A stretch of DNA of 64,000 nucleotides. It comes from Ipomoea triloba (taxonomy: Eukaryota > Streptophyta > Magnoliopsida > Solanales > Convolvulaceae). This document shows, in pieces, positions 43,721 through 57,699 of the stretch. The notes beneath the pieces were generated by a model. That model had not been told where the DNA came from. It saw only the letters and a list, made by a program, of their open reading frames with translations, and ran no database searches. Each line of letters begins with the position of its first letter. Within the stretch, counting starts at the first letter, position 1. A program made the translations under genes and the position numbers. Location of the stretch: contig NC_044920.1 in the NCBI RefSeq assembly GCF_003576645.1, positions 21,638,638 through 21,702,637 of the forward strand, given 5' to 3'.

Positions 43721-46700
43721 TATATATATATATATATAACTAAATCTAAAGCTAAACCATAAAATTCAAACTCCTAAATAGTAAAAAGTGAACCCTTAAT
43801 TAAACCAAATAAAAAAAAAAAAAAACTCTAAATCATAAGAGGGTGTTTGGTACTTTTACATCAATTAAATTTATGGTAAAATATTTTGAAAGAACATATT
43901 TGATGGGAATAACTTTGATTACCTAAAAAATTAATCATGATGTTTGGTTCTGATGGTTTTATTGGGACCGGGTCCACCATAAACCGGATATAGTGGTGCA
44001 GAATGGGGGTAAGAAGAAAGCAAAGCCCGAGATATTGGTCCAAAATAGCATCCCAAATAATAAATAATACAAGCTATAGCCTAAGGAATGGACAAAGAAT
44101 AATACTGTAATTACTAGGAATCGAACCATGATCTATGGGTTGAAGGTTAGGAACCCATACCACTGGACCATGGGGAGATTAAATGATTTATGAGGTGATG
44201 TCTTAAAGGGAGGGAAGGGTGCCTTATATAGTGTAGAAGCTCTTCTGGATTGTTGACAAGTGTACGTCATCAGATGACCTTCCTTGTCTATCCTCCATGT
44301 GTCCCTGCATGCCCTGGTGTCTTTACCCACGTCTTCAGCTTCTCACCCACTATCTCTACCACCCCTCTTTACCCCCTACTACCAACCCCCGCGGTGTCCC
44401 CACCGATGGTGCGTTGGGGTGCATGGTCCCCGCTAACCACACCATGCCACGGAGAGTCGAGTGGGCCCATCTTGTTGGCCATGTGCCATACAATAGGGTC
44501 CAATCACTACCCCTTTCATACCTCCATGCCACGATCTCGAACCTACACCAACCCAAACTACCACTCCAGCTAGTGGAGGTGCCATTGGTACTTCAGTGGA
44601 TGCTTGGACCCTGCTAGCCACGCCACTTCATGGGGAGTTCGGTGGGCTAATCTTGCTAGCCATAAGCTAGCCAGCAAGTTCAATTACAAACCCCCCTAAT
44701 GTCATGCCATACCGCACCACTCCACACACAACAATGCACCACACCCCACCACCTCAAGAAGAGAGGTGCGAGTGGCACGCTCGACGCCGTACTAGGGGAG
44801 CAAGGCACGCCTCAGACGCCTGGGGCCAACGCCTCCACCAACGTGGCCACCCAGGCGCTCAGCAGCACCCCCTCACACCACCGCCCCGCAGTACCCTAGA
44901 GATGGGGGTGAAGGTAGGGTGCGCGGGGACGCATCGTACATGTTGGACACGCTCCCTCCAGTGGGGACCATCGCCTCCACTAACGACCTACTCTGGTCAT
45001 TCGACGACACCCCAAGTTAGTCCACCATCTTCTACACGTCCTCCCTCCTCCTTTGACCTTGCTGGAAACACTCCTATCTTTTAATACTTAGCTCCATGCT
45101 CCCCTATTTCCGTAGCCCAATAGTCTTCCAGTATTCTTGTTGGGCCAACATCTTAGCAATACAAATGGACGCCTCGCTTGGGGCCAAGACCTTCCAGATA
45201 AAATGGGCCCTCAGGTACCCATATCCCCACTAGGTTCGTTTAAGCTTTCCTATGATTGTTTTTTTTTAAATCTCTAATATATCTTTGATATATACAAGCA
45301 TTAAAAAAAAACATGACGAATAATCGAGAGTTTAATAAATCACTTGTAAATTAATAAAACATATACTAAAAAATTCTGTATGCAACAAGAATACTAAAAC
45401 TCATAAATTCAAGAATAATTATAGGTTAATTGACTCAATTGTATCAATTTGACGAGTTAGAGTGTTTAATTACAATATTTTTATAATTTAGGGGTCTAAT
45501 TATTGTTTCGTGTATAATTTGATGGTATATTTGACAATTTTCTCTTTAAAAAATATTTTATATTTTAAATTTAAATTTTATAACGATTAAAAAAATTATT
45601 TGTAGTATTATTGTTGTTTTTTTTTTTTTTGAAATCTAGTATTATTGTTGTTAATATGATGAGACTTGACAACAACTCGAAGAAAACTTGTAAATTTACC
45701 ATGAGATTAAAATAAAGAAACAAACTAAATATATGTCAAATGTCACATTTTTAATTATTATTTAGATATAATTAAATGGTAATATATTTAATATAAATTA
45801 TTAGTATAAATTAAAATGTAAAATAGTCTTATGAACTAAATAAATGCAATCCACTAACTCAAAAAACTACCATTTTTTACATTTTACATATTAGGTTTCC
45901 ATTTCAATTCGTTATTTACAAAACATTAATTTTAACAATTTTATATTCAATCAAATATGCTAAAATTGATATATCTATTATTTATACACAACCCATTATA
46001 GTGTATGATGTCACAATCCATCCTCTTTAGACTTGGAAAAAAAAAAAACAAATAAAAAATTACTCTAGTTTAGTTAATAAGATAGAAATATAACATAAAC
46101 TCAACTTTCTACTTTCAAAGAGTACCACCCATCAGAACATCATTAGCCCGCAATCCCGCATGCCAACATTCCGAAGCTTATTAGGTAAAATCATACGTGG
46201 TAATTATTTCTATGTATAAAATACATTTTTTTGTTTATGTATATCTATATGGGATATTGTTTTTATACATGATGTTTATTATTGGAATGTTTACAAAATA
46301 ATATGGAAATTATTTGAGGGTTCACAATTTATATGCATAAAATTTAGTATTTATGTGTATAAGGTTTATTGTTTGAACATGTACAAACTAAATGAAGGTT
46401 GACTATTTAGACATGTATATTCTAAGCTCATTTTTATTGTGCATGAAATTCATTATTTGTAAAACATAACTGGACTTATTCAACACACTCCATCCCTTTA
46501 CTTAGAAATATAATATTCAATAAATCAATCTTTATTATCTGTATACATAGAGTTCATTATATGTATGCATAAAGTTCATTAGCTTTGTGAACGTATTTTG
46601 ATGCATGATCTCAAGTAAATTTTGCCCCAACCTTTGGAGTATCAAAGCTTGGCAGTTGATACATACCAAATTTAACCAACAATCCAATGATACCCTGTGG

Positions 46701-46741
46701 TAATTATACAATTTAGCTACCAGCTTTAAAAAAATAATGAT
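43721..46741. other. Gene-free region with a tRNA-like head and a GC-rich block
   Basis: Around 44112-44175 the minus strand has CATGGTCCAGTGGTATGGG and GGTTCGATTCC, a SINE-type A and B box. 44240-45240 is unusually GC-rich with CACCACACC and CTAGCCA phrases repeated. Its open frames (for example 44704-45084) show no family likeness, and it may be part of an unrecognised TE. 45240-46740 is AT-rich with no gene seen. Confidence 0.4.
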
Positions 46742-46985
46742 ACATTCTTCTTCTCCTAAAAGGTTGAATAACTTGAATCCCTAACCATAAGGGTCTCCCA
46801 TGCCTTGGTCCGACAGAGCATGTGGGAGGAGGTAAATCACGGTAACTCAGTAGCTCAGCAGTCAGGCCAAATGCCAATATGCACAAGGGGTCTGTCCAAA
46901 TCACCACACTGCTGCTGCCGAGTTTCGAACATTGGTCTCTTCTTCCAATACTGCCTATTGAACCACTAAGCTAAGCCGTGCGGGC
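46742..46985 (-). mobile_element. SINE, family C
   Basis: The minus strand opens GCCCGCACGGCTTAGCTTAG (A box) and has a B box ATGTTCGAAACTC. A tRNA-unrelated body of about 170 bp follows (GACCCCTTGTGCATATTGGC, GCATGGGAGACCCTTATGG). TAATGAT occurs on both flanks. Confidence 0.65.
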
Positions 46986-47049
46986 AATTAATGATGCCTT
47001 CTTGATCACTAGGTCATGAGTAATAGAAGTGATTTCCAATAACACTTTC

Positions 47050-48612
47050 TCATATCTGCAAATCAAAACCTCTGTCTATCATCATCTGTATTACTCTCTC
47101 TGCATCCTCTATGAGACCAGCTTTACGATAAGTCTTCACCAAAAGCTCAAAATTATGCTCATTATCCGGCTCCAATTCGAAAAGATGGTTCGCGACAATC
47201 TCCCCGATATCAGCATTGCCACAAAGGGAGCAACCATAGAGCAACGCTCCCCAAACGGTCGGACCAGCCTCGAACTCCATATTATTCGCGATCAAGTCAT
47301 AAGCTTTGGTTATAAGTCCAGCTCTTGCATACAGATTAACCAGGCAAGCATAGTGTTCCATAACAGGCTTGATTTTGTACCATTCTCTCATCAGAGTGAA
47401 TATCCTCTCACCATCTTCTACCAACCCCAAATGAGCACACACAGACAGTAATGACACAAATGTGATTCCATCTGGCATGGCACCGGAACTTACCATCTCT
47501 TGGAAGTAAGCAAGCGCTTCTCGGCCCTTAGAATGAGCTGCAATTATTGAGTTCCATGACACCACATCCCTTTCAGGCATATTCTCAAACAACCATCTCG
47601 TTTGCTTGAGATTGTTTAGACTATTAGAATACAAAACGAGCAGAGAGTTTGCAATTGATAAATTCCATTCAATCCCCTGACGAAGAACCCATCCATGGAT
47701 TTGGGGTCCGAGTTTTAGAGGCAATTCCCTGCTTAGTAAGGCTGATACAGAGACAGAGTCTGGCTTAAAGCCATCATGTAACATAGATTGAAATATATCC
47801 AATGCCTCTAGTATAAGGTCATGCCTAACATAACCAACAAGCATTGAGTTCCATGAAACTAAGTCTTTCTCTGCAATTTGATCAAAGATTCTCCTAGCTT
47901 TAATGATATCACCACACTTAGCATACATATCAACAAGAGTATTAAGAACAAACCTGTCATTCCCAAATCCCCAACGAATGACATGACGATGAACTTCCTC
48001 CCCAACTTGGATCAGTCCAATGCCTGCACAAGCCTTGAGGACACGAGGAAAAGTGTGCAAGTCTGGCTCCACACCCTCCTCCACCATCTGAAAGTAAAGT
48101 GCCAGGGCATCCTCAAATAACCCCTTATTCACATACCCCAATATAAGAGAATTCCATGGAAACGCTGAAGAATATCTGTGACGCATTTGATCAAACAGCT
48201 GGTGAGCATCCTCAACCCGCCCATCCGCGGCATAGAGCCTGAGCAACTTTGATGAAATGCCAATGTTTTTACGCAAGAGCTTCTGGGGAACGAGGCGGTG
48301 GATTCTTGCACTGTGATTGAAGGCTTGTAAATGGAAGCAGGCCTCAAGAAGAGAAGCAAAGATGCTAGGGTCATCAATCTCAACACCATTGTTGAATGAG
48401 GCCTCAATGTCACCCAGGATTTTATCAAGAGCTTGGAATTTTGATTGGGGCTGATTTCTTGAGTTCACTAACAAGGGTGTAGATAATGGTTTCTGGAATT
48501 TGGATTTGAGGTTGTCTCTTTGTCTATGTTTATGACGTTTTTGGGGGTTTTCTTTTGCCAAGTAAAGTGAACAAGATGAATTTACACATAGGGAGGTTGA
48601 TTGTATGGTCAT
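47050..48612 (-). CDS. OTP70: Chloroplast PPR protein, E subgroup (OTP70/At4g25270-like)
   Basis: An intronless gene of 520 residues. The N-terminus (MTIQSTSLCVNSSC, many S/K/R and few acidic residues to about residue 55) fits a plastid transit peptide. PLS-type PPR motifs follow from about residue 80 (FASLLEACFHL, LRLYAADGRVEDAHQLFDQM, WNSLILGYVNKGLFEDAL, NTLVDMYAKCGDIIKARRIFDQI, WNSMLVGYVRHDLILEALDIF). A C-terminal E domain (GPTVWGALLYGCSLCGNADI, LELEPDN-type ELEPDNEHNFELL) runs to the end. There is no DYW deaminase. Arabidopsis OTP70 (At4g25270, about 527 residues) is needed for splicing of plastid rpoC1. Orthology is inferred from overall likeness and from the adjacent kinase gene. No disruption is seen. 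Confidence 0.85.
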   Translation of the reverse strand: MTIQSTSLCVNSSCSLYLAKENPQKRHKHRQRDNLKSKFQKPLSTPLLVNSRNQPQSKFQALDKILGDIEASFNNGVEIDDPSIFASLLEACFHLQAFNHSARIHRLVPQKLLRKNIGISSKLLRLYAADGRVEDAHQLFDQMRHRYSSAFPWNSLILGYVNKGLFEDALALYFQMVEEGVEPDLHTFPRVLKACAGIGLIQVGEEVHRHVIRWGFGNDRFVLNTLVDMYAKCGDIIKARRIFDQIAEKDLVSWNSMLVGYVRHDLILEALDIFQSMLHDGFKPDSVSVSALLSRELPLKLGPQIHGWVLRQGIEWNLSIANSLLVLYSNSLNNLKQTRWLFENMPERDVVSWNSIIAAHSKGREALAYFQEMVSSGAMPDGITFVSLLSVCAHLGLVEDGERIFTLMREWYKIKPVMEHYACLVNLYARAGLITKAYDLIANNMEFEAGPTVWGALLYGCSLCGNADIGEIVANHLFELEPDNEHNFELLVKTYRKAGLIEDAERVIQMMIDRGFDLQI

Positions 48613-50415
48613 TTTTTAGTGGCACACTGGCAGTCTGGCACAATGAAATTAGAGTCGCTTTCTTCCAATTTATGGAGTGAAACTATACCATACAATCATG
48701 CTAACAAGTTTCTTATTGATTCACACAATAACAACAATATAAGTTTAAATATATACATGACTTATTAAGGTTAACTAGCTTTTCAGTTAGGGGTGTGTTT
48801 GAGAATTAGAAAAATGACTTTTGAAAAATGTTTAGTTGTATTCTGTAAAACTGTTTTAGTATGTTTGGTTCATTTTCTGAAATGAATAAAATTGTGTAAT
48901 TAAACATTTCATTGAAAATTAATTTTTGATTTGTGGAAAATGACTTTCGTCAAATTTTGGCGGAAGTCATTTTCCTCCGAAACAGTCATATTTTCCCCTG
49001 GCAACAGATAATGACAATCATTTATAAAGAAACAAGACAAATTCTCATTATAATTTCCGACAGCCATATTTTCCTTATAATTTCCATGATACCTGTCAAT
49101 TTTCATGTTTTGTCATGGTTTCAATCGGTTTAATTGGTTTTGAATTTTACTAAAATTCGGTTGAAAAATATGATTACTAAAAATAAGAGGTTACCTAAAG
49201 TTCTAAACCAATTAAGTTGGTTAAAACAAAAAAAATAACAAAAGAAAAATATGAAAAGACAAAAATGCTCTGACTAAAAATAAGAAAAGTCATGAAAATG
49301 AACTAATAAGTATCCAAAAAATAATAGCCTTGGATGTTAAATGTCAAAATGATAATCCAGGATTAAATTTGGAATTGCCACCAAAGACTGGAGACTCTGG
49401 TGGAATTAACTCTATATTTTCCTATATTTAGATAGATGTAGATTGTTAGCATGGTCAAAACTCAAAACTAATGTAATGGAAATCCATGCAAACACCGACC
49501 AAATCATGTATCAATAACATAGGTCAGGAGCAACCTAGCAAAATCACAAGACAACATTTATCCAGTACACACTTTTGGATAATAGCAAAATCACAAGACA
49601 ACATTTATCCAGTGCACACTTTTGGATAATAACTGTGGTTTCCTGGTCACTCAAAAAACAATAACATAGGCCAGAATCAAATTGATATTTTAGTGAAAAA
49701 GATAATCTCTCAAGCATACTAACGGATGCATTATACATCATTTGAAAATCCTCCATCTTGATATGGCATGTAAAAGTCATTCTATTCAGTTCTCTCTCCC
49801 AATGCTTAAACAGGAAGAAAGGGTTATACATTAAGCTCCTCCATGCAAGACACTCAGGAGCAGCTTTAAAGCAGTCATAAGCATCCAGTTTTGTTTATAC
49901 ATTCTAGAATTAGAGCATAGAGCTGAGTAAAAACCATACTTTTCAGGCCCCACCCTCCATAAAAGAAAAGAGCATTAAGTACAGGACAAGAAGTAGATTT
50001 TGCAGTGATCTTGGATCTTTTATTTTTAGTAAACAGAATCAGAGACCATTCCATGCGTGGAAACAAACTTTTTCTCTTGCTTTAGAAGAAAATGACTTGA
50101 ATATGATCACCTGCAAAAAAAATGGATACTAATCATATTATAACAGTTGCATCTTGATAAACATTCAATCGAGTGAATGGTAAAACACTCTCCAAATAAA
50201 TAACATGGAATCAATACTACACCAAGCATAAAGAATGGTAAGAACTACAGTAACTGGGGTAAGAACCAATCAGCTAAAATGAAGTAAAAGCACAACCATA
50301 TTGAATGTATAAATGTGTGAAGATATCAAGATCAAGCAACTGGCAGTACCAATAAAATTGTAATATTAGAATGCAGAACTTGTTATTATTGCTTTAAACA
50401 AATACGAAGAAATAT
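48613..50415. other. PPR/kinase intergenic region
   Basis: A MITE-like segment at about 48785-49130 has inverted AAAATGACTT phrases. A 47-bp unit is tandemly duplicated at 49537 and 49584 (AGCAAAATCACAAGACAACA). 50060-50110 contains a possible 3' UTR acceptor (TTTTGCAG on minus) of the kinase transcript. No separate gene. Confidence 0.45.
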
Positions 50416-52387
<1,972 letters not shown>

Positions 52388-52754
52388 CTTTGATGATCAT
52401 AGAGGTATGAACATATGAACAAACGCAAAGCTAGAATTGGATTTCAGATTCTTCCCAGTTTCAACGCTTCTAAGAGGCTTTCTGTCGAACACCTGATTTA
52501 CAATGCAGCCAGCCAACACGTGTGCTGTCTGTTGGTCACGCTCAGCTCCCCGTGTTATAAGTTTCTTTTTCATTAATGTTTAAAGGATTTTTTTCCCAAG
52601 CAAGATTTTAATAATTTATTCTATTTTGTTTGCAAAAATAAAATAAAATTTATTCTATTTTCATTCGCTTTAAATATATAAAAATCCTATAAAAACCGGC
52701 CCATCATCTTGGTGGCCCAAAATAATCTCCACCCACCACCCACTTCACGGGTTG
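52388..52754. promoter_or_regulatory. Kinase upstream region
   Basis: Between the kinase ATG and the next MITE, about 370 bases serve as presumptive promoter and 5' UTR. No clear TATA box was picked out. Another start codon in a different frame lies upstream at 52400 (minus). Confidence 0.3.
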
Positions 52755-53276
52755 TTATGCCGTGGACCTAGGTCCACCTTGCAAGGTGGACTTGTGTTTA
52801 CATTCACATACACTATACTCTACATTCACATACATTATACTCTGCATTCACAATTTGTAAACTCCACATTCACACATTACAGGATTATATGTTTAGTAAC
52901 TATATTACTACTGTTATGCATTCACACATTCAAAACTCTATATTCACAGGCCCTATACTCCACATTCACAACTTGAGAAACTCCACATTCACACATTACA
53001 GGGCAACAAGTTGCTAGAACTTCTTAACTCTATTACAGATTCACATATGCATAACTCTACATTCACGATTTCTATACTCCATATTCACAATTTGAAAATC
53101 TACATTCACGATTTCTATACTCTACATTCACACTTTGAAACCTCTACATTCACACATCTTTGGACAACTCTATATTCAGCAATATGTTTACTAATTAAAA
53201 AAAAAAAAAGAGACAAAAACGACGTAGTTTTGGACCCAGGTCCACCTTGCAAGGTGGACCTGGGTCCACAGCATAA
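52755..53276. mobile_element. TIR element whose inverted ends are themselves palindromic
   Basis: 522 bp. The 37-bp ends (TTATGCCGTGGACCTAGG... and the mirror ...CCTGGGTCCACAGCATAA) match with two differences. Each contains GGTCCACCTTGCAAGGTGGAC-type self-complementary sequence. The interior is repeated ACATTCACA/CTATACTC phrases. No ORF. The target duplication is at most TTG. Confidence 0.7.
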
Positions 53277-53502
53277 TTTGCCCCACCTCACTCTTCGCAA
53301 AATTTACTGTAGACCACGGTCTACAATGCATGGTAGTCCATGCATCAAAACGGTGTCGTTTTGATTAATGAAAAGAAACGATAAAAACGACACCCGTTTT
53401 TATTTTTATATTAAAACGTCACCCGTTCCTTTATTTTTTATATTATATTTTTCATTTTCTTAAAAATTTGTTTAAATATTTTTAATTCTTAAAGACTAAT
53501 AA
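53277..53502. other. Fragments of a related MITE
   Basis: CTGTAGACCACGGTCTACA and CAAAACGGTGTCGTTTTG resemble ends that recur near 55200-55270 and 55490-55570. No gene. Confidence 0.4.
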
Positions 53503-54483
53503 TTATAAACTAGAGCAAATTGTCATTTTGGTCCACTAACTATAGGGTTCCTATTAATTGCAATCCACGACTTTCAAAACTGTCAATTGCATACCATGAC
53601 TATTCAATTTTTGTCACTCCGGTCAAATTGGAGACCAAATATCGTCAGAAAGTCCTAAACCCTAAAATAATGCGGGTATTTTAGTCATTTCACGCATCTT
53701 TCTTCTTCTCCGGCGATGTGCGACTTTTTCCGGCAAGCAACGGGGTCACAGACACAGCGAAAATGGCAGGAGTATTGATCTCAGCTTCGCGAAGAAGTTA
53801 GAGGAGAGTGCAGTGGTGCAGGCGGTGGTGTCGGGGCTTGAGAGCGTTCATACGTTTATTAGATTGTTGTCGCAGCAGCAGCATAAGGCGGCGAAGAGCC
53901 GGGAGAAGTCGTCGATTGACACCAAGGTTTATAACCCGACGCCGATTCAGCAAGTTCTGCCGCCGATTGTTTCTGCCACCAAAGGCAGCGTCGGCGACGA
54001 GAAGATGATGTGTGAGATCTTGCGAGAGACGATGTGCGAGATCTTGAAGTGCGCCAAAGAGACAGATGTGCGAGATCTTGGTAGGATGATGGTGGTTTTG
54101 ATCACCGGATGTCACAGATGGGTGAAAGGCAAATCAGATAGTGACTGATAAGCGAATGGAAGGTGCAATCAACATTGAAGGGTGCCGGAGGTTTTGCGTC
54201 ATTGACTAGGAAGACGGAGAGCAAACAGACACATCGTTGCTCGCCGGAAAAAGTCGCACATGCTGGAGAAGAAGAAAGAGGCGTGAAATGACTAAAATAC
54301 ACTCATAATTTTAGGATTTAGGACTTTCCGACAATATTTGACCGCCAATTTGGCCAAAGTGACCAAAATTGATAAAAATTGAATAGTCATGGTATGCAAT
54401 TAATAGTTTTGAAAGTCGTGTATTGCAATTAACATGACCCCTATAGTCAGTGGACCAAAATGGCAATTTGCTCTTATAAACTA
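53503..54483. mobile_element. Pack-MULE-like element with long TIRs and 10-bp TSD
   Basis: 961 bp (53513-54473). TIRs of about 230 bp begin GAGCAAATTG and mirror each other through TTTCACGCATCTTTCTTCTT and GTGCGACTTTTTCCGGC. TTATAAACTA flanks both sides. The centre, about 53760-54200, is GC-richer and carries a captured coding fragment. Confidence 0.88.
53777..54148 (+). pseudogene. Captured gene fragment resembling the N-terminus of a group IId WRKY factor
   Basis: Read in frame from about 53777 (SIDLSFAKKLEESAVVQAV, SGLESVHTFIRLLSQQQH, TKVYNPTPIQQVLPP), then MMCEILRETMCEILK with GTGCGAGATCTTG repeated. The SGLESV..FIRLLSQ segment and the PTPIQ phrase resemble the region before the zinc-cluster domain in group IId WRKY proteins. 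The WRKY domain itself is absent. The likeness is by eye and could be wrong. There is no start codon in the TIR context that clearly drives it. Confidence 0.45.
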
Positions 54484-57400
54484 TATAATACTTTCATAGT
54501 TAATACTAACATATTAAATATTAACAAAAAAAATATCTAGAGTTTGTACAATTTAGTGTTATTTCACTCAAAACGATGATGTTTTGAGTGAATTAACCCA
54601 TTATAAAAAAAGAACAATAGTTAATCAACCGACTAAGCGGATTAGTCGGTGCCTAGGAGGTCTAGCCGGCGACTCGGTGCCTATGAGGCCTAGGCAGTCA
54701 ACGCCTAAGCGGTCTCCTAGCCGGCTAGCCGCCTAGACTACCATATAAGGTGAGACGCTAGGCGGTCGACTGGCGCCTAGGCGAGATTTTTGGAACATAA
54801 GTGTGTATAACATATTCAATTTCATTTTATATACACTGCAGTTTCCTTTCAGCACAACAACAGTTTCTTTTCAATATAATTACAGTTTCATTCGACATCA
54901 TACACTCAAATATGTGAAATTGTTATTCAGTTTTATTTTATATACACTATAGTTTCATTACAACACATCTGCAATATCATTTGGATATAACTACAATTTT
55001 ATTGGACAATATACACTCAAATATATATGTGAAACTGTTATTCTGTTTCATTTTATATACACTGCAATTTCCTTTAAACACAACAACAGTTTCATTTGAT
55101 AATATAAAAATAAATGTGAGGCAGTATCATTTGAGATAAAACTATATTTTCATTTACGGAGCTCCGTTAAGATGTGACGACAGCTGTTTCTTTTCTTAAA
55201 GAAACGGTGTCGTTTTTGGACCATGGTCCACGATAAAACAACTGTTCACTCATGCCATCAAAATTATTGTGTGAGCCACGATCCAAAATGACGTCGTTGA
55301 AGTTTATGAGTTAGAATAATGTACATTATGAGTTAGAATACTGTACTTTATGTGTTATAATAATGTACATTATATGTTAGAACAATAAAATTTCTAGATC
55401 AAATAATGTATTTTATGAGTTAGAATAATGTACATTATGAATTATAAAAATGTATGTTGCAGTAGGTCACGTGATTATTATTATTTTTTGCACGAACGAC
55501 GTCGTTTTGGATAGTGGTCCACAAAACTGTGTAAATTGTTTCTTTTGCACGAAACGGCATCGTTTTGCCAACAGATTATATCTTGCAAGGTAAATTTTAA
55601 AAGTAAATTCACTTTTTTTTTTATAAAAGTAAATTTACTTTTAATTTAGGAATAATGTTTAAATAGACCATTAAACTACATACGAATATTGATTGTCAAA
55701 AAAAAAAAAAAAACTACACACGAATATGTAATTGAGTCATCAAACTCAAAAAAAAAAAAAAAACTATATTTGAGTCCCTAAACAATTTAAAATTATGCAA
55801 ATAGATTGAAATTGGCATGTTTAACCAGTTAATTGCTAACATGGCGTTTAATTTATTAAAAAAATATATTTTAAAATTTATTTAAAATAATTTTAAATTT
55901 TAAATTTAAATTAAAGAAAAAAATCTAGAAACCCCATTATCCCCTACCCTGCCTTCGTCTTTGGCTGTGGACAAAAAAAAAATGTCCTTCGTCGTAGGAG
56001 TAGCGAAGTTGGCATTGAGAAAGTAGGTGGTCCAATAATGCAAGTATAGTTAGGTGGGGGTGTTGGTACTGGAGGCGCATAGAAGAAAGGTATTCAAAAT
56101 GCATAATTTTTTTTTTAAAAAAAAAATTCAAATTAAACATCAAATCAAAATTTTAATCTATTTGACAACAACATTAAGATAATTAATAACTTACAATAGG
56201 ATCCTCAGGAACCAATATTTTATAGGATTATTATTGTTATTTGTATAAAAACAAAATCTTAAAAATAGTGAAAAATTTAACATTTTAAACTAATTAATAT
56301 TTCTTTCATATCTCAACAAACAAAACAATTTCGAGCACGACCTTTCAAACTAAAGCATATAAATGTTACAAGTTTGCAATTAAACAAAACATGTAACCAA
56401 TTCTGCTCAATTTACAGTGAATGAAACTTATAGCTGGTACAGATAGACATAACTGGATTTCTTCATATATCAAAACACGATTACATAATTAACTAGCTAA
56501 TTATTATATACGAGTAATTTCATGATTGTTTGGTTTGTATGTGTGATGTTTACTTCCTAAACACTTGGCGTTTTATTATTTTTTTAAAAATAATCATTAT
56601 ATTCTAATTTACTTGTAATCCTTAAGAAAATGTTATTGTATCTCAACAATATTAGTTTTGAATCACCTTCATTAGTGCTAGTAATGGTACATATTTTGAA
56701 TAGCTTATTATTAGCACACATGTTGATGGATAATTATCCTTTTTTTAAACAATAAATTGGTGATTAGATGATTTGGTAGTGATTAATTTGTAAAAGGACA
56801 AGTCAATATAGGAGCTGTGTTAGGTTTTATGAAAATTTATAAAAAGTTGTGAAGAAAATGTTAGACTAGGATCATGCACAAAGTTATTAGGAAGGAAATT
56901 TGCTATTTGAGATTATTCAATTTGAAACTTGAAATATATTATAATGTCGTATTACTTGAAATTTACTAAGAAAAAATAACAAATTTATATATGGAGTTGC
57001 TAACTCTTTTAATGATAATAATTATACTATATATAATTGATTAAATGATAAAAAGAAGGTTTTTTTTTTATGAATAATCTATTGAACTATTCAATTTCAA
57101 TTTTAAAACACTAATAAATTAACTACATCTAAATCTTTAATTAATAATCAAATAAACAATTGTGGATTACAATTGTATGGTTTGTAAAATGTACAAGCAA
57201 TGAAAAATAAAACTAACTAAAAGTCTTGAAAGACTTATGTATATCAACCAATTTTTATTTCTTATTCTTTAAAAATATTTTGGTGTAAAGAGAATCTCAA
57301 TTTAGTGGGCATCACATGAGTTTTTATCATGATTGAGTAAATTACAAACAAATTTCTTCTTCCAAGGCGGATCTCTTACCCATCAATCATTAAATTACTC

Positions 57401-57699
57401 AGTATATATAATTAGCTACTTAATTATGAAATATAATGAGTACATCTTTGCACACTGCACCAATAAAGAATTATTCATCGGAAGCATAAAAGATAAATTT
57501 TAATTGATAAACATCATTAAAAATTTTCCATCTTTCATATTTATTTCTTAGAAAAAAAGGTTAAATACATTCATTCGTCTTTCCTCTTTTTATTTTATTT
57601 TATTTTATTTTTATTTTTGCTAGAAACAAAAGGGACATTGAAAACAACGATTGGGCAATCAAACAGTTAAAACATATACCCTGTATTCAAACTTGGTAG
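54484..57699. other. Gene-free, repeat-rich stretch
   Basis: 54600-54800 has GGCGCCTAGGCGAGATTTTT and related phrases shared with the hAT-like element at 8340-9115. 54800-55130 repeats ATACACTGCAGTTTC-type phrases. 55190-55590 holds ACGACGTCGTTTTGG-type MITE ends. 55640-57690 is AT-rich with A-tracts near 55697 and 55752. No coding gene is seen. Confidence 0.45.

Noticed and set aside
44112..44175. tRNA gene on the minus strand
   Set aside because: A and B boxes are present but the acceptor and anticodon stems do not close, so it is noted only as a SINE-type head.
44250..45084. Cluster of proline-rich ORFs in a GC-rich block
   Set aside because: Frames overlap on both strands with no conserved motif. 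Internal repeats suggest a transposon or low-complexity origin.
47029..47451. 140-residue plus-strand ORF opposite the PPR gene, and similar antisense ORFs opposite the PMEI gene
   Set aside because: Shadow frames of well-supported minus-strand genes.
50060..50110. Additional coding 3' exon of the UMP-CMP kinase
   Set aside because: Joining the donor after exon 8 to the acceptor here gives an immediate stop (AGG TGA), so it would not extend the protein. It is at most a 3' UTR exon.
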